Assembly: GCF_905475395.1 (NCBI RefSeq)
Contig: NC_058339.1
Coordinates: forward strand, 12,160,001-12,224,000
DNA: 64,000 bases
Reading direction: 5' to 3'
DNA from: Chrysoperla carnea
Taxonomy: Eukaryota; Arthropoda; Insecta; Neuroptera; Chrysopidae
Shown here: piece by piece, positions 22,371 through 34,900 of the stretch
Numbering within the stretch: the first letter of the stretch is position 1
Layout: the number at the start of each line of letters is the position of its first letter
Notes under the pieces: model-generated
What the model was told of the DNA's origin: nothing
Database searches by the model: none
What the model saw: only the letters and a program-made list of their open reading frames with translations
Translations under genes and position numbers: made by a program

Positions 22371-24243
22371 TTATGATAAAAAATCTTTTTGAATTTCTTG
22401 TAAACTTTTACCTTTCGTTTCAGGCAACAAATAATACCCAAAAATTGTAAATAAAATACAACATACAGTAAAAAATAAAAATATATATTGAAGACCAAAA
22501 TTTCTGTAAATAATACCATATGCTTGTATTGCAAAAAATCCGCATAATCCATTGGACGCCGACGCTATTAATCCAGCTGTTGCACGAAAATGTGTCTCAA
22601 ATAATTCCCCAACATAAATGTTCACCATTGAAAGTTGGCCAAAGGCAAAAGTGATGAAATAACAAAATAATAACACAAATAATGTTATAGAATACTTTGA
22701 AACTGTTTCAATTCCATGTATGGATTCAAATACATAATATACTCCTATTAAGGCTGTAAAAATAGCCATAACAATACCTGAAGTAATAAATAAAAAACGC
22801 CGTCCAAATTTATCTACAAATAGAGTAGATAAAGTCGTTCCTAAAATAAAACTTACCACTAAAACTAACGAACCATAATAAGTTGATACTATTGGAATTG
22901 ATTCATTTAAAATGACAGGAATATAGCCTTTAACTATTAAAGCACCGCTAAATTGTTGCCCAAGAACGGTTGGGAGAAGTATTAGTATCCGTTTTCGTAT
23001 CGTTTTTATTTGTAAATATTCAAAAAATGGTATTTTGTTTTGTTTTTCTAAAGCTCCACATTCTTTGATTTGAAACAATTCATTTTCGACATTTACTCGT
23101 TGACGTAGTTTTTGTAATGATTTTTTTGCCAGTTCCACTTTACCTTTCATTATATAATAGTGTGGTGTTTCTGGCAAAAAATATAAAGCAACGCAACACT
23201 GTACAAAACTGATTGAAAAAATTATAATACTATTTAATTGTAATGTCATAATTGGCTGTATAATAAACTGAAGAATCCAACTGGATGCCGATCCAATTAA
23301 AGTAAATGTTCCTAATATTCCACGTATTTTTGGTGATGATACTTCTGTTAGATATGTAGGTAAAGCAACCATTGTAATACCTACACTTAATCCAGCAAAA
23401 ATGCGTGCTACATATAACATATATACATTTTCCACGAATATTATTAGAAGATGCGATAAACCAGTAGGAATTATTGTAAATATTAACGTATTTTTACGAC
23501 CAAATTTATTTGCTAGGTATGATCCAAATAGAGAACCGGGTAATGCTCCCACTTGTAAGAAACTAAATATCCAAGAAGCTTCAGTATTTGTCACAACATC
23601 AATTGGTGATAATTCTTCATCTTGTAGTATTATTACTGCTGGTCCAAACCATGTTAATTGTACTCCACAATTTAACATTGCTAAGCTCGCTAAAGAATAA
23701 AAATTTAATATCATTAATAATAGGATTTTGTCCACTAGGAATAATTAGGTTGGATAAAAGTTTGTAATGATTAATCATGATATGTAGAGAACAAAAAACA
23801 AAATTATTTTTCTTAAAAAGTAAGGATTATTATTATTTTTATAAAATAATTTTAGTAAAATTAGGCATTCAGTCACGTGACAGCAAACACCAACCAGAAA
23901 GTATTACGAAACACCATGACGCTATGTCAACAACATTACATTTTAAACTTTCATACACAAAAATGATTACCTATATGCTAATTCGTGATGTCATTCAAGA
24001 AGCCATGACATTCTACATTGTTTTCGAAGTAAATTTGAATTGGTTTTTGAAAATGCAAAATACATATAGAAATTTACGAAATTTTTGGGTCCGACACCAA
24101 GAATGACCATATTCTCATAGTATAGACTTACCCATAAATCCGACAAAATATTGAAACCAATAACTTTCTTGATTATCATTTAATTCAATACTGTCTCTTA
24201 TTGAAAATAAGCGACTTATACCAATTGATATTTTATTTTTCAT
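22371..24243 (-). CDS. Tret1-like: Facilitated trehalose/sugar transporter, Tret1-like (copy 3)
   Basis: The coding exons are 24132-24243 (ATG at 24243, phase-1 donor GTAAGT) and 22371-23689 (acceptor TTCTTTAG), giving about 476 residues. The first exon ends ESYWFQYFVGFM, and the splice then adds Ala-Ser-Leu-Ala before MLNCG. MFS sugar-porter marks are GRKN, TYLTEVSSPKIRG, PETPHYYIMKG, GQQFSG in helix 7 (both Gln kept, unlike copy 2), DKFGRRFLF, ELFETHFRA and PETKGKS. The helix-10 GPxPW is replaced by GQLSMVN. The likely role is facilitated sugar (trehalose/hexose) movement at the plasma membrane; substrate is inferred from family only. The intron is short (442 bp). It is the 5'-most of the minus-strand trio and nearly a twin of copy 2. 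An upstream in-frame extension through the intron is open, but splicing to 24132 fits the conserved architecture better. Confidence 0.93.
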
Positions 24244-24597
24244 ATTGTGAAATGTTTTTTTCAAGTAAGGTACCTTAATTAACTAAAATGTGAACTGGCG
24301 TTGATGATAAGTAACAATTTAATTAACCATAAATTCAAGAATCAGTTTAACAACTTATATATTTGCATAACGATTTATTACGATAATGATAGATTATTGT
24401 CTACCCATGTAAAAGCTCTTTTAAGTTTATAAATAGTCTTATTATTTAAGCCAGGGAAATTAGTTACTTATTTCACGATTTTCGTTAAATTCCGAACATT
24501 GCTTCTTGAAGTTGTAGGTTTTTAAATATTCTTTTTTATTTCCGGAATCCGTCCTTACTTTTACAGCAGCTGGCAAATTATATATATTTACATATAA

Positions 24598-24790
24598 CTA
24601 GAAGAAACCCACCCGCTTTGCTGGGCAATTTCTTCTTTTTAAAACAAAGACTCTCACATTTATCGCCCTCACTTATCCCTTTCCTTTTTTTCACAATTTT
24701 GTGGATTTTAATTTTTTGATGGGGAACTCTAACTTTTTTGAAAATGAAGTTATGCCCATGATACTATCGCTGACATTGTAACTTTCTATA
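24598..24790 (-). repeat. Family F head fragment
   Basis: ACCCACCCGCTTTGCTGGGC and CACAATTTTGTGGATTTTAA match the head of the 34612-35140 copy. Confidence 0.55.
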
Positions 24791-25077
24791 GGTCCAATCA
24801 TTAAATTAATCTGATTTTTGTACTATATTGTTTATCTCCTATTTCGATAAAACTCAGTATATAAGGTAATTTTGACCCAAAAAGTACAAAAATCGGGCAT
24901 TTGTTGACTGCAGGTCGAATAGTTTTTGAAATACGGACTAAAATCGATCAAAATATTGTGATATCTCAGAAACTCTGCATCCAATCATTAAATTAACCTG
25001 ATTTTTATACTTTTTGGATCGAAACTACCCCATCCACTGAGTTTCATCAAATTCCAAAACAAAAATTTTATATTTCT

Positions 25078-25205
25078 TTTCGTTTATGAGTTATCGTGTC
25101 CATAGACAGACAGACAGGCAGACAGACAACCGGAAATGGACTAACTAGGTGATTTTATGAACACTTATACCTTGATATATTTCAAATATACAGGGTATAA
25201 AAATT
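25078..25205 (-). repeat. Family A head fragment, reverse orientation
   Basis: The GACA/GGCA run and GGTGATTTTATGAACACTTA with the terminal GGGTATAAAAA match the head end of family A in reverse. Confidence 0.6.
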
Positions 25206-25289
25206 AAACATCTTTACGATGGGAAATTGCACATTTCAGAATTTAATTAAATTACCAATTTTCCGACTTGCTTGGTCTATATTATTATA

Positions 25290-25409
25290 TTGACTACAAT
25301 GTGTAGGGTATATTTTATTACAGTGTAGTATAGATTTATATGTTTACATTATTTCATTGACTACAATGTTGTAGTGTACTTTTTATTACAGTGTAGTATA
25401 GATTTATTT
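25290..25409 (+). repeat. 52-bp tandem duplication
   Basis: The string TTGACTACAATG ... CAGTGTAGTATAGATTTA occurs at 25290-25342 and 25357-25409, a period of 67 bp with few differences. Confidence 0.7.
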
Positions 25410-26757
25410 AGTCTAACGATTAAAGAATGTAATCTTAATTTGCAAAACAGAAATTTGGTTGTTTTGATAGCGTATCCACTTCATCTCTTCCAAGTACAAT
25501 CAGGAAAAGATTATCCAATATAAAGTCATCTTAAAATAAACTCTTTAAACCATCGCCAGCTCTCCGTACCATAGTAATTTATTAAATAATGTATGTAGAT
25601 CTTTTTAATTTGAAAAACCTCTATAGTGGTCTAATATAATTTTATAATTTGGCAATGAATTTGCAAATATATAACATTAAAAATAATTTCGATATGCACT
25701 ATTTTTAAAATCAATGAAATAATGAATATAATTATATAAATTTTAATAACCTTTCAGGTCAATTGCAAAAAAAAAGCTAGTAAAAGATAATTTTGGAATG
25801 TTTACTTTATAGTACAGTAAATTTGAATACATTTATTGTGATATGATATACAGACAGCAAATCTTTTTATGAAATGACGAAATTTAAAGTAAAAAAAGTT
25901 AAAAATTAAATAAAAGTTAAAAAACTGAAACTTCAGTACACAAAATATAAAGAAAATCTGCAGTAACTATTATAACACGGCCTAAGAACTATAAAAGTAC
26001 GGCCGCTGAGTGGGTTTTCCTGCTTTCGGTCAATGGTTTTGTATGTTATCCGAAAATCACTGTCGTTTATGCGAGTAATTTTTTCGTAAGCAATTCAATT
26101 GTTCATAACTTTTTATTTGCATTTTTTGCACGCATTTCGCTCGTACTTTTGTAAACAATGATTGCACATTTCATTTTAAACCTATAGATTTGATTTCTGT
26201 GCAAAATAAATAGCTTCAATATTTTCGGAGATATTTGCAATCATAGTTTATCTGGCCAGAAAATGATCTAACTATTTCCATTTTTTTTATTCTACTCCTC
26301 AAACAATACATGTTTCCACAAAGTTTACCTATGTGTTCATTTTCTTAGAACTTATTTTTACCCCAAGATGGTTGCAAGATGGTTTTTATTGGTTGCAAGA
26401 CTGTTTTTACAATATCAAGTGATATTTATGTTTTTTACTTTTTATAGTTCCTTATGGTCTGTGTTTTGGAGATGCACAACCTAATACTTTAAGCCAAATT
26501 TAGGACTAATAATTTTTGTTAGAACTAGCTTATTAAAAATGTATAAACCTTGCAATAAAATTTATAAATAATTTAATGAGATTAAGGCCAAATTAGTAAG
26601 TATTGCGCACATGTGTTTGTAACCTTGAAAAATTGATTAAATATTTTCCAATGTAGTAAACTTACCGAATTTAAGAAAGAATTGAAGAAAATGGCTGAAA
26701 AAAAACATGCTACGACCGCCTGACTAGTAAAAATTTGTTAATTGTTTTTTTTTTTCT

Positions 26758-27125
26758 ACCCGACTGTGAAGGAGTGGTTATGTTTTTCGTATCTTGTTTG
26801 TTTGTACTTATGTATGTTTCTTTGTAAATTTCTTTTTTACCTCGTATCGTCCAAGCTTCTCGATGGATTTTGACATTTAAGGTATCGTATTCGTGCTTAA
26901 AACCCAACTGTCCTTAGGTAGGTGTTTGAACAAAAACAATCAAATGGCGGATTTTTGGTTCGAAAGAGTAATACATTAATAAAAACAAATTATCCAAATC
27001 TATCGAGCAGGGGCCCATTACTGGAAAAATTTGAACATAGGTTTGAATGAATCCTCATTTAAAGTCGCTATATTAACTACCGGACTTGTTTCTTGCTTTT
27101 CAGATTTTATTTCAGACAGTCGGGT
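26758..27125. repeat. Short-TIR repeat element, ~370 bp
   Basis: The ends ACCCGACTG and CAGTCGGGT are inverted copies. The interior has no gene. The layout resembles a MITE-like repeat common in insects, but the class is unsure. Confidence 0.45.
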
Positions 27126-27320
27126 TTTTGATTTTTTTGATTTTTGACTTTTTTTTTGAGTTAGCTAAAAAAAGGTTTTTTTTCCAAAATACCTGCTTGA
27201 TGCTTATGCAATTTATAGTAAATAACCAGTTTTGAAAATTTTTTTTATCAATACAATGTATAATCTAGCAAAGTTACAAAAAATGCATATGTTTAGTCGC
27301 GGAAACGAAGCACTAAAGCT

Positions 27321-27614
27321 TGAAAATTTGAACAGTAAAACGGATTTGAATGTGGTTTTCTGCAATCGATTTATTAGAGTGTGAGAAAATTTTGTAACCT
27401 AAATTCATTTACAAAAATTCGGATAATAGTGATAAAAATGATTCCAAACTTGTTACTCGGAGTTTTTGGAGCAGCTGAACACGAATATCGTGATAGAATT
27501 GGTCTCCGAGATACCTTCCGCCCAGAGTACTTCGGGTTGCCGATTCAGCCACGATATTCCTGGCGCTCTAGGGAATCGAATGCATTCAAATGCATCTTAC
27601 TGTTCAAATTTTTC
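27321..27614. repeat. Fold-back element with a GC-richer centre
   Basis: The arms at 27321-27352 and 27583-27614 are inverted (GAAAATTTGAACAGTAA against its complement). The centre (about 27455-27580) is much richer in G+C than the flanks and open on the plus strand, but shows no family feature. Confidence 0.5.
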
Positions 27615-28489
27615 GAGGTAACTACGTTACACTGTTTCGAAAGCGTGTACAAAATTGACTGTTGCTTCTAAATCATTACATCCACCTACTCTTGGCTAGA
27701 GAAATGGAAATGTTAACAACACTATAGCGAACACAGAAAAGAAAAAATACAAATCGTCATACTTTTCAATGGATATTTAGGGCAACTTGTTCATTGAGCA
27801 AAGACATCTAAAACTTCCTGTCCGATTGATATGATGGAGTGCTTCCCACCATTCTTAATATGTAGAATCAAATATGAATTCAAAAATAATAATTCGGCTT
27901 TCCTTATGTAGTTTATGATTAAATCTGACGTATATAAAGTAAGGTAAATAAAACTTTCTTGAGATCTATTATCTCAGATAACAGTTCAATATCTCAAGGG
28001 TACCCAGATCTGTAAAATAATTTGATAAAATTTGCATACAAAACTTGTCCGAACTCCTACACCCGGAAGTTACTAATGTAGAATATCAATTAATCGAATT
28101 CAATCATAAAAAATGTAAAATATATTGACACGTTTATGTATAACAAGCACAAAGAAGATTTTATCAAACTTTGAATAAAAAAAAAAGTCAATTTCAATAA
28201 ATTTATTGAAATGTTTACAAAATTCGTAAATAAAAAAGTATGTGTGTCAATAACTCATGTTGATAATTTTTGAATCGATATTTTTGTTTTAACTGATAAT
28301 TAATATTAATTATGAATTGTAATTTATAAATTAAATTATATTTAATATTATTAATTTCGTCTTACAAACAATTTATTTGATGAATATTTGTTGTTCAAAG
28401 ACAATTACGAGACCTCGAAATTTAAATTCCGTATTCCTTGGCTTTGTGTGTGGAATATCATATCAGCCAAAGGCATTTGTGCGTCGCTA

Positions 28490-28960
28490 TTAATTTTGAT
28501 CGCAAATTTGAAAAGTATGACCCAAATTTAGTAGGAATACATACTTGGTGTATCAAAATGGGATAAAATTTGAATGTGATAGAGCAAAATTAAATTTTTT
28601 GGTTTTTGATGACGTCATAAAGTTAAAAAATTCGATTTTTTGGATAACACAAGCAAATTTGATCCGATCTTAATGGAATTTTTTTTGAAACCCACTAATT
28701 TTGGATCATTCTTTTCAGCTGTGATACCAGTTTTTCGATAGCTATCACTGCTGTGCTAAATTCTGGGGCCAGGACTCCACTTTCTTGAAACCTATTAGAG
28801 CTAGGTTTATTTTGATCACAAATTTGAAAAATATGACCCAAATTTAGAAGGATTACATACTTGATTTACTAAAATTGGTTAAAATTTGGATGTGTTAGAG
28901 CAAAATTAAATTTTTTGGTTTTTGGTGACGTCATAAAGTTAAAAAAATACGATTTTTTTT
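28490..28960 (+). repeat. Family B repeat, two tandem units
   Basis: The block with AATTTGAAAA(G/A)TATGACCCA and GAGCAAAATTAAATTTTTTG occurs twice with a period of about 317 bp. Both carry GACGTCATAAAGTTAAAAAA. Confidence 0.6.
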
Positions 28961-29574
28961 ATAAAACAATTACTTTATTTATTATCAACAAAGTTTTGAC
29001 TTTGGTGATAAACCCAGTATCATTTGGGAGAGTAATGAGTTCCTTAAAAATATGTTTTGCTAGCAAACGTAGAGTGAAATCAATAATTTAATTTGATACT
29101 CTATCATTTGAATAAATTTAAAAAGTTTATCAATTAAATGTACTGACTCTTTAAGGTTAAAGACACAATTATGGCTACCTTCCCCAATTTTGACTTAACT
29201 CTTATATTAAATATTATCAGAATACGAATTTTCATCAAAATCGTAAGAGCCGACCCCGATATATATAAGGTGCAATCTAAATACTTGCCACCGGCGTGAT
29301 GTACCCTCGTTACGGCCCTGCATGTAATAATAAACACTTACCAAATATCAAATGATTATAATATTTTGCAATGAAATGAAAACAAAATAAATTATTATCC
29401 AAAAATTTTAAAATCATTAATTTTCGTGTGATATATATAGATTTTATTTAATATTATCAAAAATGAATAACAAATTTATAATTATGGTCATTACGGATTA
29501 GTTAAGTATTGAATTTCAAATAACAATTTGTGGAAAATAAAACTAAGCATACAGAGTATCCCAAAAATCACCCC

Positions 29575-29800
29575 TATACCCAAAATTTGTGGATTTCAAA
29601 AATATACGATTCAGATCGGATAAGATTTGGCTGTGTTGTCAATTAAATCGATTTTTTTTAACTTAACGACGACATTGAAATTTAAAAAAGTTAAATTTTG
29701 CTCTATGACATCCGAATTATATAAAATTTTATTAAACTAAGTATGGAATCCAACCAAATTTGGGTTATATTTCAAATTTGTAGACGAACGTTCCCAGTTT
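29575..29800 (-). repeat. Family B repeat, reverse orientation
   Basis: CAGATCGGATAAGATTTGGC and AAGTTAAATTTTGCTCTATG match family B in reverse. It faces the direct units at 28490-28960. Confidence 0.5.
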
Positions 29801-30269
29801 TTTCGTATTTCAAGCGGGAAACAGGGTATATGAACTTAATTCGTTCTATAATAATGCAACTGAAGGTTCATTCGATATCACGGTGATGATAATTTCTATG
29901 GTGAAGTTCTAAAACCAAAATCAACAAACAAAAAATACGTACATACTTCTTATGTATAAACAAGAATAAATTTTTAATTTAAAAAAAATTAACTGAAGGG
30001 CCTTCCGCCTAATTTGTGGTTACGACGAAATGAAAATCAAATCAAATTTTTTATTCAGTTTAATTCAAGTTTATTAGTACAGGTAAAATAAATAAAAAAT
30101 GAAAAAATTTATTAAAACTATTCTGTATGGGGGACTCTTGAAAAAAATTTACGTCTGATAAGGAAAGAAACATAAACAAACACATACATAATATATGTAA
30201 CGTATAAATTTAAAATATAAACAATAGGTACCTGTATACATAATATACATGTATAATGTTTTTAAGCTA

Positions 30270-30660
30270 ATTTGAGCTCTCACGTGTAAACAGTGATGAT
30301 TATGAAAATAAGTTTCAAACAAAAGTTGTTTATTTTTTTATAAGAAACATTTTTTATATTTAAACTTTTGTTCTATCTCTAAGGGTTTTTGTTCTATCTT
30401 ACACACCCAAGGCCTTGACCTATGTTGCTCATTTAGGAACTCAATGTCACTTTTTACGTCCTAAGCACACTATAAAAATTCCAGCTTGATATCTCTTAAT
30501 AGACGGACGGGCGGACAGACGGACAGACAACTGGAAATGGACTATTTGGATGATTTTATGAACACCTATACCAAAATTTTGTCCATAGCATCTATAATTT
30601 TAAGGGTTACAAACTTGAGACTAAACTTAGTATATCTTAGTATACTTTGTATAAGAAAGT
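30270..30660 (-). repeat. Family A repeat, partial, reverse orientation
   Basis: It has the middle and head of family A (GGACGGGCGGACAGACGGAC, then GATTTTATGAACACCTATAC); the tail end is missing. Confidence 0.7.
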
Positions 30661-30855
30661 CATTATTTTTCCTTCAAAAACAATAATTCCCACAACTTTT
30701 TTGCCCGTTCTATTTTATTATTTATAGCTAAACACTGTCTATACTACTACTCAAGGCACACTAACACACAGATGCAAAGCGAACTAATTACCAGTTCTTG
30801 AATCAAAAAACATGTATTTATAAATAATTTACTATTAGTAATGAATTTTAATTAA

Positions 30856-31391
30856 AAAACAAGTGAAAACAAAAAATTGACTGAGTTAATTGTTTAAATA
30901 CCATGTATAGACAGTGTTGATTACTCTGTCAAACATGTCACACATATATAACTGATATAGCCATAACATACATACTATACAATTTACGCCTAATTTGCGC
31001 CCTCACGGCTAAACAGTGATGTTTACGAAAAAATGTTTCAAACAAAAGTTTGTTTATTTTTTGATAAGGAATATTATTTTGTTCTATCTCTAACGGTTTA
31101 CAAGATGGGTCCAACGGACCCAAGACCCAATTGATCTATGTTGCTCATTTACGAACTCGACCTCACTTTCTACGTCCTGAGTACGCTGTAAAAATTTCAG
31201 CTTGATATCTTTTTTCGTTTTTGAGTTATCGTGCCCACAGACGGACGGACGGACAGCCGGAAATGGACTAATTAGGTGATTTTATAAACACCTATACCAA
31301 AATTTTGTTCATAGCATCAATATTTTTAAGCGTTACAAACTTGTGACTAAACTTAGTATACCTTGCATATTACATATATGCATGGTATAAA
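30856..31391 (-). repeat. Family A repeat, near full-length, reverse orientation
   Basis: It runs from the tail end (AAGTGAAAAC) at 30856 to the head end (GCATGGTATAA) at 31391 and matches the 59879-60535 copy throughout, with a slightly shorter middle. It is only about 200 bp from another copy in the same orientation. Confidence 0.75.
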
Positions 31392-31954
31392 AAAAAACAT
31401 ATAGATCCTAAAAGAAATTTTTTTCAATTGAAACAATACCGTCTATCTAAGAATACACAGTCTTCGTTGAATTTATGATGACGTAAACTTGAATTGTATA
31501 TTTTATAATCTGTTATAATTCAAAAAAATAATTTTACATTATTAAATTATTTCTTTTATTTTATTTACACCATGCAATCAATGTTTGTTGTAATTCTAAT
31601 TTAGTTTAAAATGTTCCGTCTGTGTGAATCATTTTATGAAATTCTATGTACAAAAAAATCAATAGATTTTTATTTCATTGTTCGTTCATAATCTTTGTGT
31701 TGTTCTAATATCATTCTCATATTTCAAATAAAATAAAATAATTATCAAACTATGTAATTGTGTATTTTGATATGCTACTTATGTTATGGTTTTAAAATTG
31801 ATTTTAAAAAACAAAAAACTTTTTGAATTTTAAATATATATTCTTTGCCATTTTATGAAAGAATAATGTGACATTGTTCAGTTTATTTTTAAAACGTTTA
31901 TTAATGTGTTAATTTTTAATAAGTATAGTTGAATTTTTTTTGTAAATTTTAATA

Positions 31955-34900
31955 ATGAAAGTAACTAGTGATAGTTTAAGTAATAATGAAAAACAATGTG
32001 AGGAAAAAAGTGAAAATGTTAAAGCAATTTATACGAATCAGTATTGGATATCATTCGCAGGTAATTTTTCCTTTTATTAAGGATGTTTAAGCATGACAAC
32101 AATGTTTTGATTTAAAGGCTTAAAAATATGTTTAATGTAAACTTTTATTCAAAGAATATGTGGTTTAAATTTTTGCTGAGGTATCAATGCAAATTTTTAA
32201 GAAAAAAAAACATTGAAAATCGATATAAAATACATTGCTCTTATGGAGAAATCTCAAATAACGACATATTTTGAAAGTTTTTGACAATTTTCACTTGAAA
32301 CGAATGAAAACAAATTTTTAAAAAAATATTTTATAGAAAGTAAACATATTATAAACATAGAAAAGAAAAAACCACGTGTCTTTATCCATATAAGCGAAGT
32401 AGGGTAGATTTAGGGTTGAAATTAATTTTATCTTATTTTCAACTTTGATGATGAATTTGATTAAAACTTCATGAATGTAGGCGAGAAATAAGAATAAATT
32501 TTTTCGATATCTGCCTTGATTTTCGAAATTTTGAAAGCTTTTACCAATTATTAAATAAAGTAAGCTTTTAATTGAACCTGAAAGACTTCGAATTAAATGT
32601 TCCAAATTAAAGAAAGATCGAATTTAACCTTATACCAATATTTTTGTGACTCACCTGCATGTTTTCGAATGGCAGATAACTTCTAAAACGCTTTTTAAAA
32701 AATTTTAAGTTTTATTTCAATAACCGACAATTTCATTCATAGCCGCCAAAAAGGTGACTGTTTCGAAGATTGGAAACCTTATTATTATTCATTCTGGTCA
32801 AAATTGATATACTTTTCAACCCCTTTCGAGGCAGAAGCGAGAAAATGGGGTAGCTTGACCTAGCATCATTGATATCTTTTCTAAATTCTAATTGAGATAG
32901 AGTTTTTTATCATATTTTTCATGTTCTGATATCTCTAAAACTATTATAGATTTTAAACCGAAATCATTTTCAATATTTTGAACCGTAATCGCAAATATAT
33001 TATAATAAACTTATTTCTTGAGAGAGCTACCTTAACAACAAATAAAGGTCTAACTGTCAATTAAATAATAAAATATTTATAAATTAAACGTGTGATTTTT
33101 TAATAATATTTATGTTTTAATATTTTCAAAAACAATAATATTATAATTTAAATATTAGGTGTGATTTAAAATAGCGAGGAATAATTTTTTTATATCTTTT
33201 TGCGTTGAAATCGTTTTGTATTTTGAGCATCGCTTATTTCGTTTTCGGTTTCGGTTTTCGAAGAATTATTAGTTTCTTTATGAGAATCAACTGTCTAAAA
33301 ATAGTTTCGAAATAAAATATGGTAGTTATTTATGAGTGTTATGCTATCTCTTACCGTTTAGGATCTAAATTGGCTATTAAAGAAACCAGAAGAATCCGAA
33401 GGTCCAATCTGATGTCAGAACATGATGTCTCCTAATTCTGCAACTTATGTTTGTAGAGATTAAAATGGCTCACCTTGTATATGTGACCTATTTATAAAAA
33501 ATAAAATTTTGATAAAATGATTAAATTGTTTTAAATTACACTCTATATGTTATAAGAAAATGAAAATAACACCAAACGAAATTATTAAAGAAACATTTTT
33601 TTTTTAATTTAAATAATTATATTAAAAAGAATTGGCCTTGTTGTCTGTTATTCACTCAAGCAATAATACACGGAATATAAAAATGTATCCATAGAATTCG
33701 TTTTATTTAACTTTATTGTTTCGCTATTTTGTCAAAACTATTGTTAAAGCTTTTTCTTTGGTGATAAGACTCGATTTCTCTCATTGTTTACTCGAAATTT
33801 GAAAAAAAAAATTAAACTACATAAATACATAGTCTTTTTGGTTCGTAAAAAGGAGTTACCTAGAAAGTTTTCCGTGAGTTTTCAAAATGGGTGATTTTAT
33901 AGATTTTGAGGTGTTCTTTTTGAATTTCTACTTTGCTACCTCGTATCTTTGCCTCTCGCGCAGCTATATTGGAAAATTGGCGTCAAAAAGCTATTTGACA
34001 TCGAAAAGATCCTGATTTGATAGAGCCAGGGACTCGAAGGAGCCAGGACTTCTCAAATTTATGGCTTAAAAATCTTTTATTACCGGAGACTCCGGTTTTG
34101 ACGAATTTTGGTATCTTAGATATAATGAAGTTCAACAAACTACATTTGCAGTTAGTTAAAGATTTGACTGTTCCCTTTTCCATTTGATTGATTAATACGA
34201 TGTCCTTTACTATGTAAAAATGTTAAAGTGAACGTATAGCAAGGCAGCATAGATGACAGTGAAGTAGTCAACATTGAACCTACCTACCTACGCAAACTTG
34301 CTATATGACAATCAATTCAATATTATAGTTTGTGATTATATTCCCTACACTCTTCGCATTTCTAGTTTTCGAAGAAAATAAAAAAATTATTAATTGTATC
34401 AAACATGCCAAAATTTATTGTTATATTAAATCATAATTGATTTAAGATTCTTCGAACTTGATTACGGTTTACAAATTAAAACTGTTGAAATAGCATCTAC
34501 ACTATTTTTTAATAAATTTCTTCGAAAAATATTATTGTTTCAAGTGACTAATACTTCAGAATACTGAACCAGTTTAATTTTATTATTGTTTGAAATTATT
34601 TTTATTAAATTACTAGCAGATACCCGCCTGCTTTGCTGGGTAATTTCAATTTTAAAAACAAATACTACCGTGTTATATGCCCTCACTTATCGTTCCTTTT
34701 GTCCCCAGTTTTGTGGATTTTATTTTTTTGGTTCGGAATCCTAATTTTTTTTGAAAATAAAATTTAGCCCACGATACTCGCTGATAACATAACTTGATCC
34801 AAAAATATCAACATCGATGCAAATCATCCCCAAAATAACTTTTTATCCCTTTTTAATCTCAATAAGCGATGAGTTTCAATCAAATACGAAACATGTCTTC

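Larger units (their letters stand above)
24244..31954. other. Spacer between the minus-strand trio and the plus-strand transporter; mosaic of repeats
   Basis: No gene is supported in 7.7 kb. Contents in order: a family F head at 24598-24790, family C-like text at 24790-25090, a family A head at 25078-25205, a 52-bp tandem duplication at 25290-25409, a short-TIR element at 26758-27125, a fold-back at 27321-27614, family B at 28490-28960 and (reversed) 29575-29800, and family A copies at 30270-30660 and 30856-31391. The rest is A+T-rich and unassigned. Confidence 0.55.

Noticed and set aside
23777-24106. 109-residue open stretch on the plus strand
   Set aside because: It lies antisense in the short intron of transporter copy 3, has no ATG-supported or family evidence, and its composition matches the intron.
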